A DNA stretch of 64,000 nucleotides from Lachnospiraceae bacterium (GCA_030523275.1 JAUNIX010000001.1:62001-126000); one strand, 5' to 3'. Counted from the first letter of the stretch, positions 43,697 to 53,945 are shown. Numbers and translations are program-made. The notes: a model not told the origin generated them from the sequence alone.

Positions 43697-44587
43697 ATGA
43701 ATTTACTTGTAACAGGAGCATGGCAAGGCGCAAAAGAAAATATTGAAGTATTGGAACAGATGGGGCATACAGTTTCCTTTCTTCAATTTGAAAAGGAAAA
43801 GTTACCTTGTGAGTATAATTGGGTGGAAGGTGTAATCTGTAATGGATTGTTCCAGAGTCATCCCATTGAAAAATTTACAAATTTACAATATATTCAATTG
43901 ACCAGTGCTGGATTTGACCGAGTGCCGATGAAATATGTGCAAGAGCATGATATTGAAATTCATAATGCCAGAGGTGTATATAGCATTCCTATGGCAGAAT
44001 TTGCGGTTGGAGGAGTATTGCAGCTGTATAAGCAGGTATCCTATTTTTATGAAAATCAGAAGATGCATAAATGGGAAAAGAATAGAGGACTAATGGAACT
44101 TTATGGTAAAACGGTATGTATTATTGGTTGTGGAAGTGTTGGTACAGAATGTGCAAAAAGGTTTCAGGCATTTGGATGTGATGTTATTGGGGTCGATCTA
44201 TTTCCTAGAAAAGATGTCAACTATACTAAAATAGTTACAATGCAAAAATTAGATATGGTGTTATCTAATGCTGATATAGTAGTACTAACATTACCTTTGG
44301 ATGAAGAAACGAGATATCTAATAGATGCAAAGAGATTACAATTATTTAAATCAGGAGCAATACTTGTAAATATATCTAGAGGTGCAATTATAGATTCAGA
44401 GTCTTTGATTTATGCTTTGAATGAAAGAATTGGCGGAGCAGTTCTTGATGTATTTGAAGAAGAACCCTTGAGCGAAAATAGTCTATTATGGGATATGGAA
44501 AATGTAATTATAACTCCGCATAATAGTTTTGTTGGTGAAGGAAATAGAGATAGATTAAATAAAATTATCTTTAATAATTTATATTGA
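43697..44587 (+). CDS. D-2-hydroxyacid dehydrogenase family protein
   Basis: This 296-residue oxidoreductase has the Rossmann motif IIGCGSVGTECAKRF (Gly144 region), an acidic residue at the next strand end (GVDL) favouring NAD, VNISRGAIIDSE with the substrate-binding Arg, DVFEEEPL with the Glu, and ITPHNS with the His of the catalytic relay. It would interconvert a 2-keto acid and a 2-hydroxy acid. The gene follows the aldolase by 3 bases. It is somewhat shorter than typical members (about 310-330) because the C-terminus ends soon after the His motif. Confidence 0.85.
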   Translation: MNLLVTGAWQGAKENIEVLEQMGHTVSFLQFEKEKLPCEYNWVEGVICNGLFQSHPIEKFTNLQYIQLTSAGFDRVPMKYVQEHDIEIHNARGVYSIPMAEFAVGGVLQLYKQVSYFYENQKMHKWEKNRGLMELYGKTVCIIGCGSVGTECAKRFQAFGCDVIGVDLFPRKDVNYTKIVTMQKLDMVLSNADIVVLTLPLDEETRYLIDAKRLQLFKSGAILVNISRGAIIDSESLIYALNERIGGAVLDVFEEEPLSENSLLWDMENVIITPHNSFVGEGNRDRLNKIIFNNLY

Positions 44588-44618
44588 TTGTTAAGTAATT
44601 AAAAGAGGGAGATAAAAG

Positions 44619-46265
44619 ATGTCATATTATTCAAAAGAAGAAATGATTCAATTGTTCAAAAAATATCCACAATACATAGATAAATTATATATTAGAGGAT
44701 TTTTGATTACAAATGAAAAACAAAGTAATTTAGATAAGTATCCATTTTATTCAAATTGGAAAGAAACGATGATTAATAATGATGGTATCGAATATTATAT
44801 ATATATTCATAAAGATACTACATGCTATATATATTCCGATGCTAGGAGAACCTATTTTATAATTGGACATGCGTATGATCCGTTTAATATGAGAATAAAT
44901 GAAGAGGAAATTTTGAAAGATTTATCGGAAGCAGCAAAAAATGGTAAACAAGCATTTTGGGATGCGGAAAGCAATATGACAGGTGTGTTCTGTACAGGAT
45001 ATTTTCAAAATGGAAATATAGTTTATTCAACAGATTGTTGCGGAATGCAATTGGTATATCATGGCGTAGTGGATGGAAAGGTGTATATTACATCTCATAG
45101 TAAGCTTGTAGCGGATTTAAAAGACTTAAAACAACCAGAGTATATTGTAAGATTAGTTAATAATAGATTTTGGCATTATTGGGGAACATGGTTGCCTGGC
45201 GATTTATCACCATTCGAAGAATTAAAGAGAATGCAACCAAATTGTGCTGGAAGATATCGTGAATCAACCCAGAAAATCTCGATTGAAAGATATTATCCAT
45301 TACATAAAATCACTGAGGTGAAAACAGAAGAAGAGTTTGATGAAATAATAAAAAAATTGGGATATATTATGTCTAATACAATGACCCTTATTGGACAAAA
45401 ATGGCCTGATAAAAAAGTATCCATTTCGGTGACCGGTGGACGAGATAGTATGACAACGTTATCTTGTTCGAATGGTAATTATGATAAGTTCAATTACTTT
45501 AGTTATATTTCAAATGTCGACGAATCTGTAGATGCATATGCAGCAAAAGATATTTTGAAAGTATTAAATTTAAATCATGAATTATATGAGATTCCTGAAG
45601 AATATGAAGAATATAAAAATTTAGATGTATTCAAAAAAATAATGGAATGCAATGCAGGATGTATCGGTCATAATAATGAAAACGATGCTAAAAAGAGATT
45701 ATATTTTTCACAAAATCCGCCATGTGATGTTGAAGTTAAATCCTGGGTAAATGAAATGGGACGTGGATGGTATTGGAATAAATATAATAAAAATAAATTT
45801 CCTAAATATCCATATGCGAGTTATTGGAGAACAATGCATAAAGTGTATGTATTGCCATATCTCATTCGAGAAACGGATAAAGTATTTAAACATTATTTGA
45901 AAAAATATTATAACAAAGATATATTTGATCGTATAAGTTGGCTTGAGCTGTACTTCTGGGAATTTGCCTGGAGTGGAGGAGAAGGTGTTTTTCTAACGTC
46001 TGAACATAGAATGACATATGATATTACCGTTCCTTTTAATAATAGGAAATACGTTGAGTTGATGTTAAAGGCTCCTCTGAATAAAAGAAAAGTAGAGGGT
46101 ATTCCGGATGCATTAATAACTTATATGGAACCAAGAATTACTGAAACTGGAATTGTTATTAAAGATATTTCTCATACTGATTTGCGAGCGTTTATTGTTA
46201 GAGTGTATTTAGAAATATTTTCCAAAATTAGAATTCCATCTTTATTACCAAGGGGAAAGAGATAA
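44619..46265 (+). CDS. Asparagine-synthetase-like ATP-pyrophosphatase protein
   Basis: This 548-residue protein has a PP-loop in its second half, SVTGGRDSMTTL (residues 270-281), as in the C-terminal domain of asparagine synthetases and beta-lactam synthetases, which activate carboxylates as AMP esters. The N-terminal half resembles a class II glutamine amidotransferase fold but lacks the nucleophile Cys2 (it starts MSYY), so glutamine hydrolysis is unlikely. Its 3' end overlaps the NhaC-like gene by one base. It could amidate or ligate an acid made by the two preceding enzymes; this is inferred. Confidence 0.72.
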   Translation: MSYYSKEEMIQLFKKYPQYIDKLYIRGFLITNEKQSNLDKYPFYSNWKETMINNDGIEYYIYIHKDTTCYIYSDARRTYFIIGHAYDPFNMRINEEEILKDLSEAAKNGKQAFWDAESNMTGVFCTGYFQNGNIVYSTDCCGMQLVYHGVVDGKVYITSHSKLVADLKDLKQPEYIVRLVNNRFWHYWGTWLPGDLSPFEELKRMQPNCAGRYRESTQKISIERYYPLHKITEVKTEEEFDEIIKKLGYIMSNTMTLIGQKWPDKKVSISVTGGRDSMTTLSCSNGNYDKFNYFSYISNVDESVDAYAAKDILKVLNLNHELYEIPEEYEEYKNLDVFKKIMECNAGCIGHNNENDAKKRLYFSQNPPCDVEVKSWVNEMGRGWYWNKYNKNKFPKYPYASYWRTMHKVYVLPYLIRETDKVFKHYLKKYYNKDIFDRISWLELYFWEFAWSGGEGVFLTSEHRMTYDITVPFNNRKYVELMLKAPLNKRKVEGIPDALITYMEPRITETGIVIKDISHTDLRAFIVRVYLEIFSKIRIPSLLPRGKR

Positions 46266-47638
46266 TGAATTATGGAATAGTAACACTTTTACCTGCGATA
46301 TTAGTTATTTTAACTGCTGTGAAATCCAAAAGAACGACGGAACCGTTAATGCTAGGAATTGCTTCTTCTTATTTGATTATTAGTGTAGTTGATCATAAAA
46401 ATTATATTACATTGATGACAGAATCATTTTTTTCGGTTCTTACCGATTATGATACAATTTGGTTAATTATTGTATGTGGTCTATTTGGTAGTTTGATTGC
46501 TGTTATTAATGAAGCTAAAGGGACACATGCAATTGCAAATTTTTTAGGGAAAATATGTAAATCTGCAAAAAGTACTTTATTTGTGTCGTGGATTTTAGGA
46601 ATCATAATTTTTGTTGATGATTATATGAATATTTTAACTATTAGTGCATGTACCAAAAAATTGGCAGATAAAAGAAAAACACCTCGAGAAGCCTTGGCAT
46701 ATGTCATAGATTCCACTGGAGCTCCTGTTTGTGTTTTATTACCTTTTTCCACTTGGGCAATATTTTTTGCTGGTGTCTTTTATGAACAGGACAGTGTAAA
46801 AGCTTTAGGATATGGTAGTGCCATTCAAACTTATATTCACGTAATTCCATTTATTTTCTATGCCATTGTAGCTTTAATTATTGTACCTTTATTTATTTTA
46901 GGTATTATACCTAAAATTGGAGCGATGAAAAAGGCTTATGATAGAACTGAAAAGACGGGGAAAGTATACAGTAATAATAGTAAAAAATTAAATATGAATG
47001 AAAATAAAGAAAGTTCTGGGGAAGATTCTAATCTGTTAGATTTTATAATCCCGATTGCAACTTTGATTGTTGTTCAATTAAAGACAGATGACATGTTTGT
47101 TGGGTTAGTAATATCATTAATAGTATGTGCGGTTATGTATATACCTAGAAAGAAGATGACAGGAAGCCAGTTTTGTGATTTATATATGAAAGGTTTTGCT
47201 GATTTGATTCCAGCTGTAGCGATTATTCTATTTGCCTTGTTTATGAGACAGGCATCTTCAGATTTAATGCTGCCAGAATATGTAATTAGCATTATTCAAC
47301 CATTAATTAGTCCGAAATTATTTCCTATGGTTGCATTTATAACTGTAGCGATTCTAGGATTTATTACTGGAAGTAACTGGGGGATTCCAGCAGTTTGTGC
47401 CCCTATTATAATCCCTTTAGGAACTGCCTTAAATGTTAATTTACTATTGGTTATGGCAGCAATTGTTAGTGGAGGTACTTTTTGTAGTCATGCTTGTTTT
47501 TATTCTGATGCAACCGTCATTACTTCTAGTGCTTGTGGGATCGATAATATGGATCATGTATATACGCAGATGCCATACGCAATATTAGCATTTATTATTG
47601 CTTGTGTTTGCTTTTTGATATCTGGTTTTATATTTTAG
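46265..47638 (+). CDS. NhaC-family Na+/H+ antiporter-like transporter
   Basis: This 457-residue membrane protein has about eleven to twelve hydrophobic segments, with family-like stretches including VDDYMNILTIS and ITGSNWGIPAVCAPIIIPLG. NhaC-family members exchange Na+ for H+, malate or other organic acids. A charged cytoplasmic loop (about residues 225-255, ending NESSGED-like) separates two halves. It overlaps the asparagine-synthetase-like gene. In a polysaccharide locus such a transporter is unusual; import of an acid precursor is possible but unproven. Confidence 0.78.
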   Translation: MNYGIVTLLPAILVILTAVKSKRTTEPLMLGIASSYLIISVVDHKNYITLMTESFFSVLTDYDTIWLIIVCGLFGSLIAVINEAKGTHAIANFLGKICKSAKSTLFVSWILGIIIFVDDYMNILTISACTKKLADKRKTPREALAYVIDSTGAPVCVLLPFSTWAIFFAGVFYEQDSVKALGYGSAIQTYIHVIPFIFYAIVALIIVPLFILGIIPKIGAMKKAYDRTEKTGKVYSNNSKKLNMNENKESSGEDSNLLDFIIPIATLIVVQLKTDDMFVGLVISLIVCAVMYIPRKKMTGSQFCDLYMKGFADLIPAVAIILFALFMRQASSDLMLPEYVISIIQPLISPKLFPMVAFITVAILGFITGSNWGIPAVCAPIIIPLGTALNVNLLLVMAAIVSGGTFCSHACFYSDATVITSSACGIDNMDHVYTQMPYAILAFIIACVCFLISGFIF

Positions 47639-47650
47639 GATGGAGTAAAA

Positions 47651-48769
47651 ATGAAGAAAGTATTATTAACTGCAACGGTACAAAGTCATATATGTCAGTT
47701 TCATAGACCATTAATTAATATGTTACATGAACATGGTTATGAAGTACATGTTGCAGCAAGAAATAATTTAGAAGAGAAAAATGGATTAAAATTAGATTTT
47801 GTAGACAAAGTTTATAATGTGCCTTTTGCACGTTCTCCAAAGAGTTTAGATAATTTAAAAGCTTATAGAAAGTTAAAAAAAATTATTGATGGAGAACAGT
47901 ACGAAGTAATTCATTGTAATACCCCAATGGGCGGTATTATAACAAGATTAGCCTCTCGGAAATCGCGGAGAAGTGGAACAAAAGTATATTATACGGCACA
48001 TGGATTTCATTTTTATAAAGGAGCACCTAAAAAAAATTGGTTATGTTTTTATCCAATAGAGAAAGAAATGTCCAGATTAACAGATATTGTAATTACAATC
48101 ACAAAAGAAGACTATCAATTAGCAAAGAAAAATTTTTACTCAAATGTAGAACATATCTATGGTGTGGGTGTGGATGAAGATAAGTACTTGTCAATTACTG
48201 AAAAAGAAAATGAAAAATTTAAATTAGATAATGAATATAATGGCAAATTTGTAATACTTTGTACAGGAGAACTAAATGCAAATAAAAACCAGAAAACAGT
48301 GATTAATGCGATGAAAATAATTGTAAATGAATATCCTAGTGTTTTGTTATTACTTGCAGGAAATGGACCTAATGAAAAAGAATTAAGAAAACAGATTGAA
48401 AAATTGGAATTGACGGATTATATAGAATTAATTGGATATCGAACAGACTTAGAAAAGTTTACAAATGCATGTGATATGGTTGTATCAGCAAGTTTTAGAG
48501 AAGGAATGCCCCTTAATATTATGGAAGCTATGATTTGTGGAAAGCCAGTGGTAGCATCTTATAATAGAGGGCATAGAGAACTTGTGTTAGAAGATGAAAC
48601 AGGTTATTTAGTTCCAGCAGATGATGCTAGTTCATTTGCAAAATACATTATAAAATTAATTAAAAACGAAAAACTTCGTAGTCAATTTGGAATAGCTGCT
48701 AAAAAACGGATTGTTCGTTATCAGATGAAGTATGTTAAGAAAAAATTGGAAAAAATTTATAATTTATAA
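47651..48769 (+). CDS. Glycosyltransferase, GT4 family
   Basis: This 372-residue GT-B glycosyltransferase has the N-terminal ATVQSHICQFHRPLINMLHEHGYEVHVAA pattern and YYTAHGFHFYKGAP, common in capsule enzymes, then the C-terminal nucleotide-sugar site ASFREGMPLNIMEAMICGKPVVA with the catalytic EX7E-type motif. It adds one sugar to the lipid-linked repeat unit, probably as a retaining enzyme. It starts 12 bases after the transporter gene, with GGATGGAG ahead of the start. The donor and acceptor are unknown. Confidence 0.93.
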   Translation: MKKVLLTATVQSHICQFHRPLINMLHEHGYEVHVAARNNLEEKNGLKLDFVDKVYNVPFARSPKSLDNLKAYRKLKKIIDGEQYEVIHCNTPMGGIITRLASRKSRRSGTKVYYTAHGFHFYKGAPKKNWLCFYPIEKEMSRLTDIVITITKEDYQLAKKNFYSNVEHIYGVGVDEDKYLSITEKENEKFKLDNEYNGKFVILCTGELNANKNQKTVINAMKIIVNEYPSVLLLLAGNGPNEKELRKQIEKLELTDYIELIGYRTDLEKFTNACDMVVSASFREGMPLNIMEAMICGKPVVASYNRGHRELVLEDETGYLVPADDASSFAKYIIKLIKNEKLRSQFGIAAKKRIVRYQMKYVKKKLEKIYNL

Positions 48770-48809
48770 ATGTTATAATTTTAAATAAAAAAGATTTTAG
48801 GAGATTATT

Positions 48810-49925
48810 ATGATAAATATATGTTGTCTAGTGATTTTTACAACATTGGCCGCTCTTACGGTTAGACCAGAAATTGGCAGGTTATACAAAAGCGGATTTC
48901 AAGGATTTAATATTTTAATTTGGATTGCAGCTATATGGATGTCTTGCTTAATTGGGTTACGAGTAGAATACAATGACACAGCAGCTTATATCAGCAATTT
49001 TAATAGTAAGGGAACAATTCTTGAAATGCTCAAAGATAGTGAAGCATTATCTTGGGGAAAAAATCCATTATTTGAATTATATACAACATTTATACATTCG
49101 TTGACGCATAATTATCATATATATTTTATGATTTCAGCAGTATTTGTTGTTATTTCTTTTTTAAAATTTTTTATGCAAGAGTGTGAAATTGATGTATTAC
49201 CATATAGTATATTTTTGTTTTTCACATTCGGAACATATTTCTTTTCATTGGCAGCGATGAAACAAACAATAGCTATGGCTATATTAACTTATGCTATTGT
49301 AGCATTGCAAAAAAAACAGCATCTTCGTTTTATAATTATTGTATTACTAGCAACATTATTTCATACATATTCAATTTTATTTCTTATGTTGTTACTTTTA
49401 AATACAAAACCCTGGAGAACAAGAACTATATTAATTATTCTAGCTACGGTTGCTATTATGTTTACCTTTAAAGGAACATTAACATCGATTTTACAATATG
49501 CAGATTCATTAGGGAAAGATGTAGCAGAGGAAGGCTTGTTTAATGGTGCAGCTATGAATACACTCCGTGTTGCTGTATATGGTATTACACCAGTAATGTT
49601 GTATTTGGGCAATGAATATTTAGAACCAAAAATGTGTGAAAAACATTATATTTTGATACATATGAGTATTTTAAGTTTTATGTTTATATTATTGGGTTCT
49701 ATAAATGGTGCGAATCTTTTTGGACGTATGGCAAGATATTTTGAAGTTGGTACGATAGTTATGCTTCCTTGGGCAATAAAAAATATGTTCAATGAAAAAT
49801 CCGAAAAATTGATTAATCTAATGATGGTAATTTTATTTTTTATGTTCTTTATGTATGATTATCAAGATTTCGGGGTTGCATATAGGTCAATAACAATTTT
49901 TGAGTTTTTAAAAGGAATAATATGA
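48810..49925 (+). CDS. EpsG-family polysaccharide polymerase-like membrane protein
   Basis: This 371-residue protein has ten or so transmembrane helices and EpsG-family landmarks: an early GLRVEYNDTAAY and later FFSLAAMKQTIAMAILTYAI. EpsG proteins and Wzy polymerases join repeat units on the outer side of the membrane. It is the only polymerase candidate in the locus. It is followed by a glycosyltransferase gene 92 bases on. Confidence 0.85.
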   Translation: MINICCLVIFTTLAALTVRPEIGRLYKSGFQGFNILIWIAAIWMSCLIGLRVEYNDTAAYISNFNSKGTILEMLKDSEALSWGKNPLFELYTTFIHSLTHNYHIYFMISAVFVVISFLKFFMQECEIDVLPYSIFLFFTFGTYFFSLAAMKQTIAMAILTYAIVALQKKQHLRFIIIVLLATLFHTYSILFLMLLLLNTKPWRTRTILIILATVAIMFTFKGTLTSILQYADSLGKDVAEEGLFNGAAMNTLRVAVYGITPVMLYLGNEYLEPKMCEKHYILIHMSILSFMFILLGSINGANLFGRMARYFEVGTIVMLPWAIKNMFNEKSEKLINLMMVILFFMFFMYDYQDFGVAYRSITIFEFLKGII

Positions 49926-50017
49926 TCTAAATATTAATATCCGAAAATATAAAGATGAGTAAACGTTATAACTTTATTAGTAAATATTCACTTGTTATAA
50001 CAGAGGAGTTGATTGTA

Positions 50018-50821
50018 ATGCCAGAAATAAGTGTAATTATGGGAATTTATAATTGTGAAAGTACTTTAGCAGAAGCAATTGAAAGCATTTTGCAACAGAC
50101 GTATACGGATTGGGAACTGATTATGTGTGATGATGGTTCGACTGATAGAACAGTTGAAGTTGCAGAAAAATATGTTAAAAAATATTCAGATAAAATAATC
50201 TTACTTAGAAATAAAAAAAACTGTGGTTTAAATCATACACTAAATAAATGCTTAAAAAAAGCACATGGTAACTATATTGCACGCATGGACGGTGATGATT
50301 TGTGTTCTTCTGATAGGTTTGAAAAGGAAATAAATGTATTACGGAATGAGCCACAAATTGCATTTGTTAGTTCAAATATGGCCTTTTTTGATGAAAATGG
50401 CGTTTGGGGATACTCGCATGCGAAAGAGTATCCACAAAACAAAGATTTTATCTATGGAACTCCATTTTGTCATGCTCCTTGTATGGTTAGATTTGATGCA
50501 TATAGAACTGTTAAAGGATATACAGAAAGAAAAAGTTTATTACGGGTTGAAGATTATCATCTTTGGCTAAAAATGTATAAGTGTGGTTTAAGAGGAAAAA
50601 ATCTTTCAGAGCCATTGTATCAGATGCGAGATGACAGAAATGCATACAATAGAAGAAAATTTAAATATAGATTAAATGAAGCTTATGTAAAGGCACTGGC
50701 TGTAAGAGAATTAAAATTACCTTTATATGGATATATATATGCATTAAGGGCAATAGTGGTAGGTTTTCTTCCGACTAAGTTATATAATATATTACATAAG
50801 ATGAATTTGAAGGGAAAATGA
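50018..50821 (+). CDS. Glycosyltransferase, GT2 family
   Basis: This 267-residue GT-A enzyme starts ISVIMGIYNCESTLAEAIESIL, has CDDGSTD and the metal-binding MDGDD, and ends in a short basic tail. It adds a sugar by inversion to the growing unit. The start at 50018 after AGAGGAGTTGATTGTA is preferred to the ATG at 49955, whose extra residues do not match the family. Its stop overlaps the next start (ATGA, 50818). Confidence 0.9.
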   Translation: MPEISVIMGIYNCESTLAEAIESILQQTYTDWELIMCDDGSTDRTVEVAEKYVKKYSDKIILLRNKKNCGLNHTLNKCLKKAHGNYIARMDGDDLCSSDRFEKEINVLRNEPQIAFVSSNMAFFDENGVWGYSHAKEYPQNKDFIYGTPFCHAPCMVRFDAYRTVKGYTERKSLLRVEDYHLWLKMYKCGLRGKNLSEPLYQMRDDRNAYNRRKFKYRLNEAYVKALAVRELKLPLYGYIYALRAIVVGFLPTKLYNILHKMNLKGK

Positions 50822-51813
50822 CAAGTATGATTGAAAGAATAAAATATAAATATGATATTTTTATGCAGTATTTCATAAAATTAAATGATAATAAATCAAT
50901 AAATATATTTGTTAAAATCAGATATATGGTTGGAATATTACTAAATTATATTTTATTCTCTGCTAATATAGAGGACTATTTTGAGTTTCGATTTTATGAA
51001 AAAACATTAGTAGAGAAGAAAAGGTATTTTACAACAAAAGAATCTATTAAGTTTGCTGAAATTGTAGATGATAAAGAGGCTTTATATCGACTTTCAAGTA
51101 AAACAGAAATGTATAAGCAAATTAAAAAAGGTGTAAAGAGAGAACAATTATTTACATATGAAATGAGTTACGAGGATTTCTATCAGTTCTGTCATAAACA
51201 TGGCAAATTTATATATAAACCAGATCGTTTAGATTGTGGTAGAGGAATTGAAATATGGGATTGTAATTGTTCTATTGAGTATTTATATAATAAAGCAAAG
51301 AAAACTCCTGCAATTTTGGATGAAATGGTAATTCAACATCATTTGCTTCAAAAATTAGCCCCAGGAAGTGTAAATACAATAAGAATATTAACAATAAGAA
51401 TGAAAAATGAAATTGAAATTATTGCAGCTGCGTTAAGAATGGGAAGTGGAGAAAGTATTGTTGATAATTTTTCAGCCGGTGGATTAGCAGCAACAATTGA
51501 TATAAATAATGGTATTATAAAAAATTGTGCATATGATTCATTGGGAAATAGTTATAAAGTGCATCCATTTTCTAATGTAGTAATTCAAGGATTTGAAATA
51601 CCGAACTGGGACAATATTTTATATTTCGTAAAAGAGTGTGCAAAGGAATTTCCATTAAATTATGTGGCATGGGATGTAGCAGTTAGAGAAGCTGATTGTG
51701 TAATTATTGAAGCAAATCCTCATGGAATGATACATGTAATTCAGTTAGAAGATACAATGGGAAGGAAAAAGCAATATCAAGATTTGTTAAAGAAATACCA
51801 GGAAGAATCATAG
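50818..51813 (+). CDS. Sugar-transfer-associated ATP-grasp protein
   Basis: This 331-residue protein resembles the ATPgrasp_ST family found in capsule loci. Visible features are FIYKPDRLDCGRGIEIWD (ATP-binding lysine and glycine-rich stretch), SVNTIRILTI, NFSAGGLAATID, and a C-terminal VIIEANPHG with the metal-binding Glu and Asn. ATP-grasp enzymes form amide or other bonds between a carboxylate and an amine. It may add an amino acid or acid to a sugar of this glycan. It overlaps the preceding glycosyltransferase gene by four bases. Confidence 0.83.
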   Translation: MTSMIERIKYKYDIFMQYFIKLNDNKSINIFVKIRYMVGILLNYILFSANIEDYFEFRFYEKTLVEKKRYFTTKESIKFAEIVDDKEALYRLSSKTEMYKQIKKGVKREQLFTYEMSYEDFYQFCHKHGKFIYKPDRLDCGRGIEIWDCNCSIEYLYNKAKKTPAILDEMVIQHHLLQKLAPGSVNTIRILTIRMKNEIEIIAAALRMGSGESIVDNFSAGGLAATIDINNGIIKNCAYDSLGNSYKVHPFSNVVIQGFEIPNWDNILYFVKECAKEFPLNYVAWDVAVREADCVIIEANPHGMIHVIQLEDTMGRKKQYQDLLKKYQEES

Positions 51814-51826
51814 TTGAGGTTTAAAT

Positions 51827-52936
51827 ATGATTAAAATATTATTTTTAATCCATGATTTAGGACAGGGAGGAGCAGAAAAAGTTCTTGTTAATCTTGTAAA
51901 TAACATGGATCGTTCGAAATTTGATATATCAGTAATCGCACTATTTGGCGGGGGTGTGAATGAACAATTTTTAAAAAAGGATATTCATTATAGAACTATT
52001 TTCTCGAAAGAAATTCCTGGAAATAGTAAGTGGATGAAAATCTTTTCGCCGAAACAACTGCATAGGATCTGTATAAAAGAACATTATGATATTGAAATTT
52101 CGTATCTTGAAGGGCCCTCTGCAAGAATTATTAGCGGATGTCCAAATGAGAATACAAAACTTGTTTCCTGGATTCATGTTGAGCAACATACAAAGAAAAA
52201 ATTAGCAGCATCATTTAGAAATTTTACTGAGGCTGTGAATTGTTACAACAAGTTTGAGCAGACAGTATGTGTTTCGCAGTTTGTAAAAAAAGATTTCTGT
52301 AAAATCTTAAACTTTAAAAAAAATTGCGATGTGCTTTATAATACTATTGAATCAGAAATGATATGTTATCAATCTCGTGAAAATGTAGAAGAACTGAGGG
52401 AGGATGGAAAGATAAGATTAATTGCAGTAGGAACTTTAAAAGAATCGAAAGGATATGATCGATTATTACGAATAATTGAACATTTAAATGGAGAACATTA
52501 TCCAATCCATTTATATATCCTAGGGATGGGACCACAACAGACAGATCTTGAACGATATGTAAAAAATCATCAACTAGACGATGTGGTTTCATTCTTAGGC
52601 TATCAAACCAATCCCTATAAATATGTTGCAAAATGCGATTTATTTGTATGTGCTAGCCATGCAGAAGGTTTTTCAACTGCAGCAACTGAGGCTTTAATAT
52701 TAGGTGTCCCGGTATGTACAGTAGAAGTGTCTGGGATGAAAGAAATGCTTGGAGACCAAAATGAATTTGGGATAGTTACTCCAAATAGTGAAGAAGCATT
52801 ATATAGAGGAATTAAGGGGTTTGTGATGAATCCAAAGATGCTACTAGAATATAAAATCAAAGCACAGGAGAGAGGAAAGTTGTTTAGCACTGAAAATACT
52901 GTACGAGAAGTAGAAAAGATGTTACTTTCCTTATGA
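51827..52936 (+). CDS. Glycosyltransferase, GT4 family
   Basis: This 369-residue GT-B enzyme begins LFLIHDLGQGGAEKVLVNLVNNM, the typical start of capsule GT4 enzymes, and has LIAVGTLKESKGYDRLL and CASHAEGFSTAATEALILGVPVCTVE near the C-terminus. It adds a sugar to the repeat unit. It lies 13 bases after the ATP-grasp gene and its last codon overlaps the next start. The donor cannot be told from sequence. Confidence 0.93.
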   Translation: MIKILFLIHDLGQGGAEKVLVNLVNNMDRSKFDISVIALFGGGVNEQFLKKDIHYRTIFSKEIPGNSKWMKIFSPKQLHRICIKEHYDIEISYLEGPSARIISGCPNENTKLVSWIHVEQHTKKKLAASFRNFTEAVNCYNKFEQTVCVSQFVKKDFCKILNFKKNCDVLYNTIESEMICYQSRENVEELREDGKIRLIAVGTLKESKGYDRLLRIIEHLNGEHYPIHLYILGMGPQQTDLERYVKNHQLDDVVSFLGYQTNPYKYVAKCDLFVCASHAEGFSTAATEALILGVPVCTVEVSGMKEMLGDQNEFGIVTPNSEEALYRGIKGFVMNPKMLLEYKIKAQERGKLFSTENTVREVEKMLLSL

Positions 52937-53931
52937 TGAATATGAATGATATTTTAATTTCAGTTATTGTACCAGCATATAATATCGAAGAATGGTTATC
53001 GAATTGTTTAGATAGTATTATAAAACAAACATATAAGAATTTAGAAATAATTGTTATAGATGACGGTTCGATGGATGGTACATGTAGTATTATCGAAGCA
53101 TATGAAAAAAAAGATACACGAATTGTGGGTATTCATAAAAATAATGGAGGCGTTTCGTCTGCAAGATTGGCCGGAATCAAACGAGCAACTGGAGAATGGA
53201 TTGGATTTGTTGACGGTGATGATACAATAGAACCATATATGTATGAAAAATTACTGAAAAATGCAGAAAGTTATCAGGCGGAAATTTCCCATTGTGGTTA
53301 TCAAATGGTATTTAGTGATGGTCATATAAATTACTTTCATAATACGGGTCAAATAATACAGCAAGATCATTTAAGAGGTATGAAAGATTTACTGGAGGGG
53401 TCGATAATTGAGCCTGGATTATGGAATAAGATGTTTCATAAAAATTTGTTTAAAGATTTGATTAATAACAATATTATGGATACATCTATCAAAATCAATG
53501 AAGATTTGTTGATGAATTATATTTTATTTAGTAAAGCACAGAAATCTGTTTTTGAAGATATATGTCCGTATCATTATAATGTACGAGAAGATTCTGCAAC
53601 ACATTCTCAATTAAATAAAAATAAGATATACGATCCAATTTTGGTAAAAAAGTGGATTTTGGAGCATGCATCGGATGAGATTTCGGATGTAGCCAGGGGA
53701 GCATACATAGATACTTGTATAAATATGTATAGTATATTGTGTATGCAAACTGGATGGAAAAAAGAGAAGAAGGACATAAAAAACAAAATATTAAAAAACA
53801 AAAAGAGTTGGATTTTATTGGGAACAAAAAGAAAAATCTTATTACTATTAATTGTGATGTTTTCAAGTGATATTTATGGTTTTATATACGGTCTCTATGT
53901 TCGCCATTTGCAAAAAAATCCATATGATTGA
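52933..53931 (+). CDS. Glycosyltransferase, GT2 family
   Basis: This 332-residue GT-A enzyme has ISVIVPAYNIEEWLSNCLDSII, IDDGSMDG and the metal-binding VDGDD, with a hydrophobic C-terminal helix (KILLLLIVMFSSDIYGFIYGL) that may anchor it in the membrane. It starts inside the end of the previous gene (ATGATG at 52933-52938), which indicates tight coupling. It probably transfers one sugar of the repeat unit. Confidence 0.92.
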   Translation: MMNMNDILISVIVPAYNIEEWLSNCLDSIIKQTYKNLEIIVIDDGSMDGTCSIIEAYEKKDTRIVGIHKNNGGVSSARLAGIKRATGEWIGFVDGDDTIEPYMYEKLLKNAESYQAEISHCGYQMVFSDGHINYFHNTGQIIQQDHLRGMKDLLEGSIIEPGLWNKMFHKNLFKDLINNNIMDTSIKINEDLLMNYILFSKAQKSVFEDICPYHYNVREDSATHSQLNKNKIYDPILVKKWILEHASDEISDVARGAYIDTCINMYSILCMQTGWKKEKKDIKNKILKNKKSWILLGTKRKILLLLIVMFSSDIYGFIYGLYVRHLQKNPYD

Positions 53932-53945
53932 GGTAGTAAAATAAA

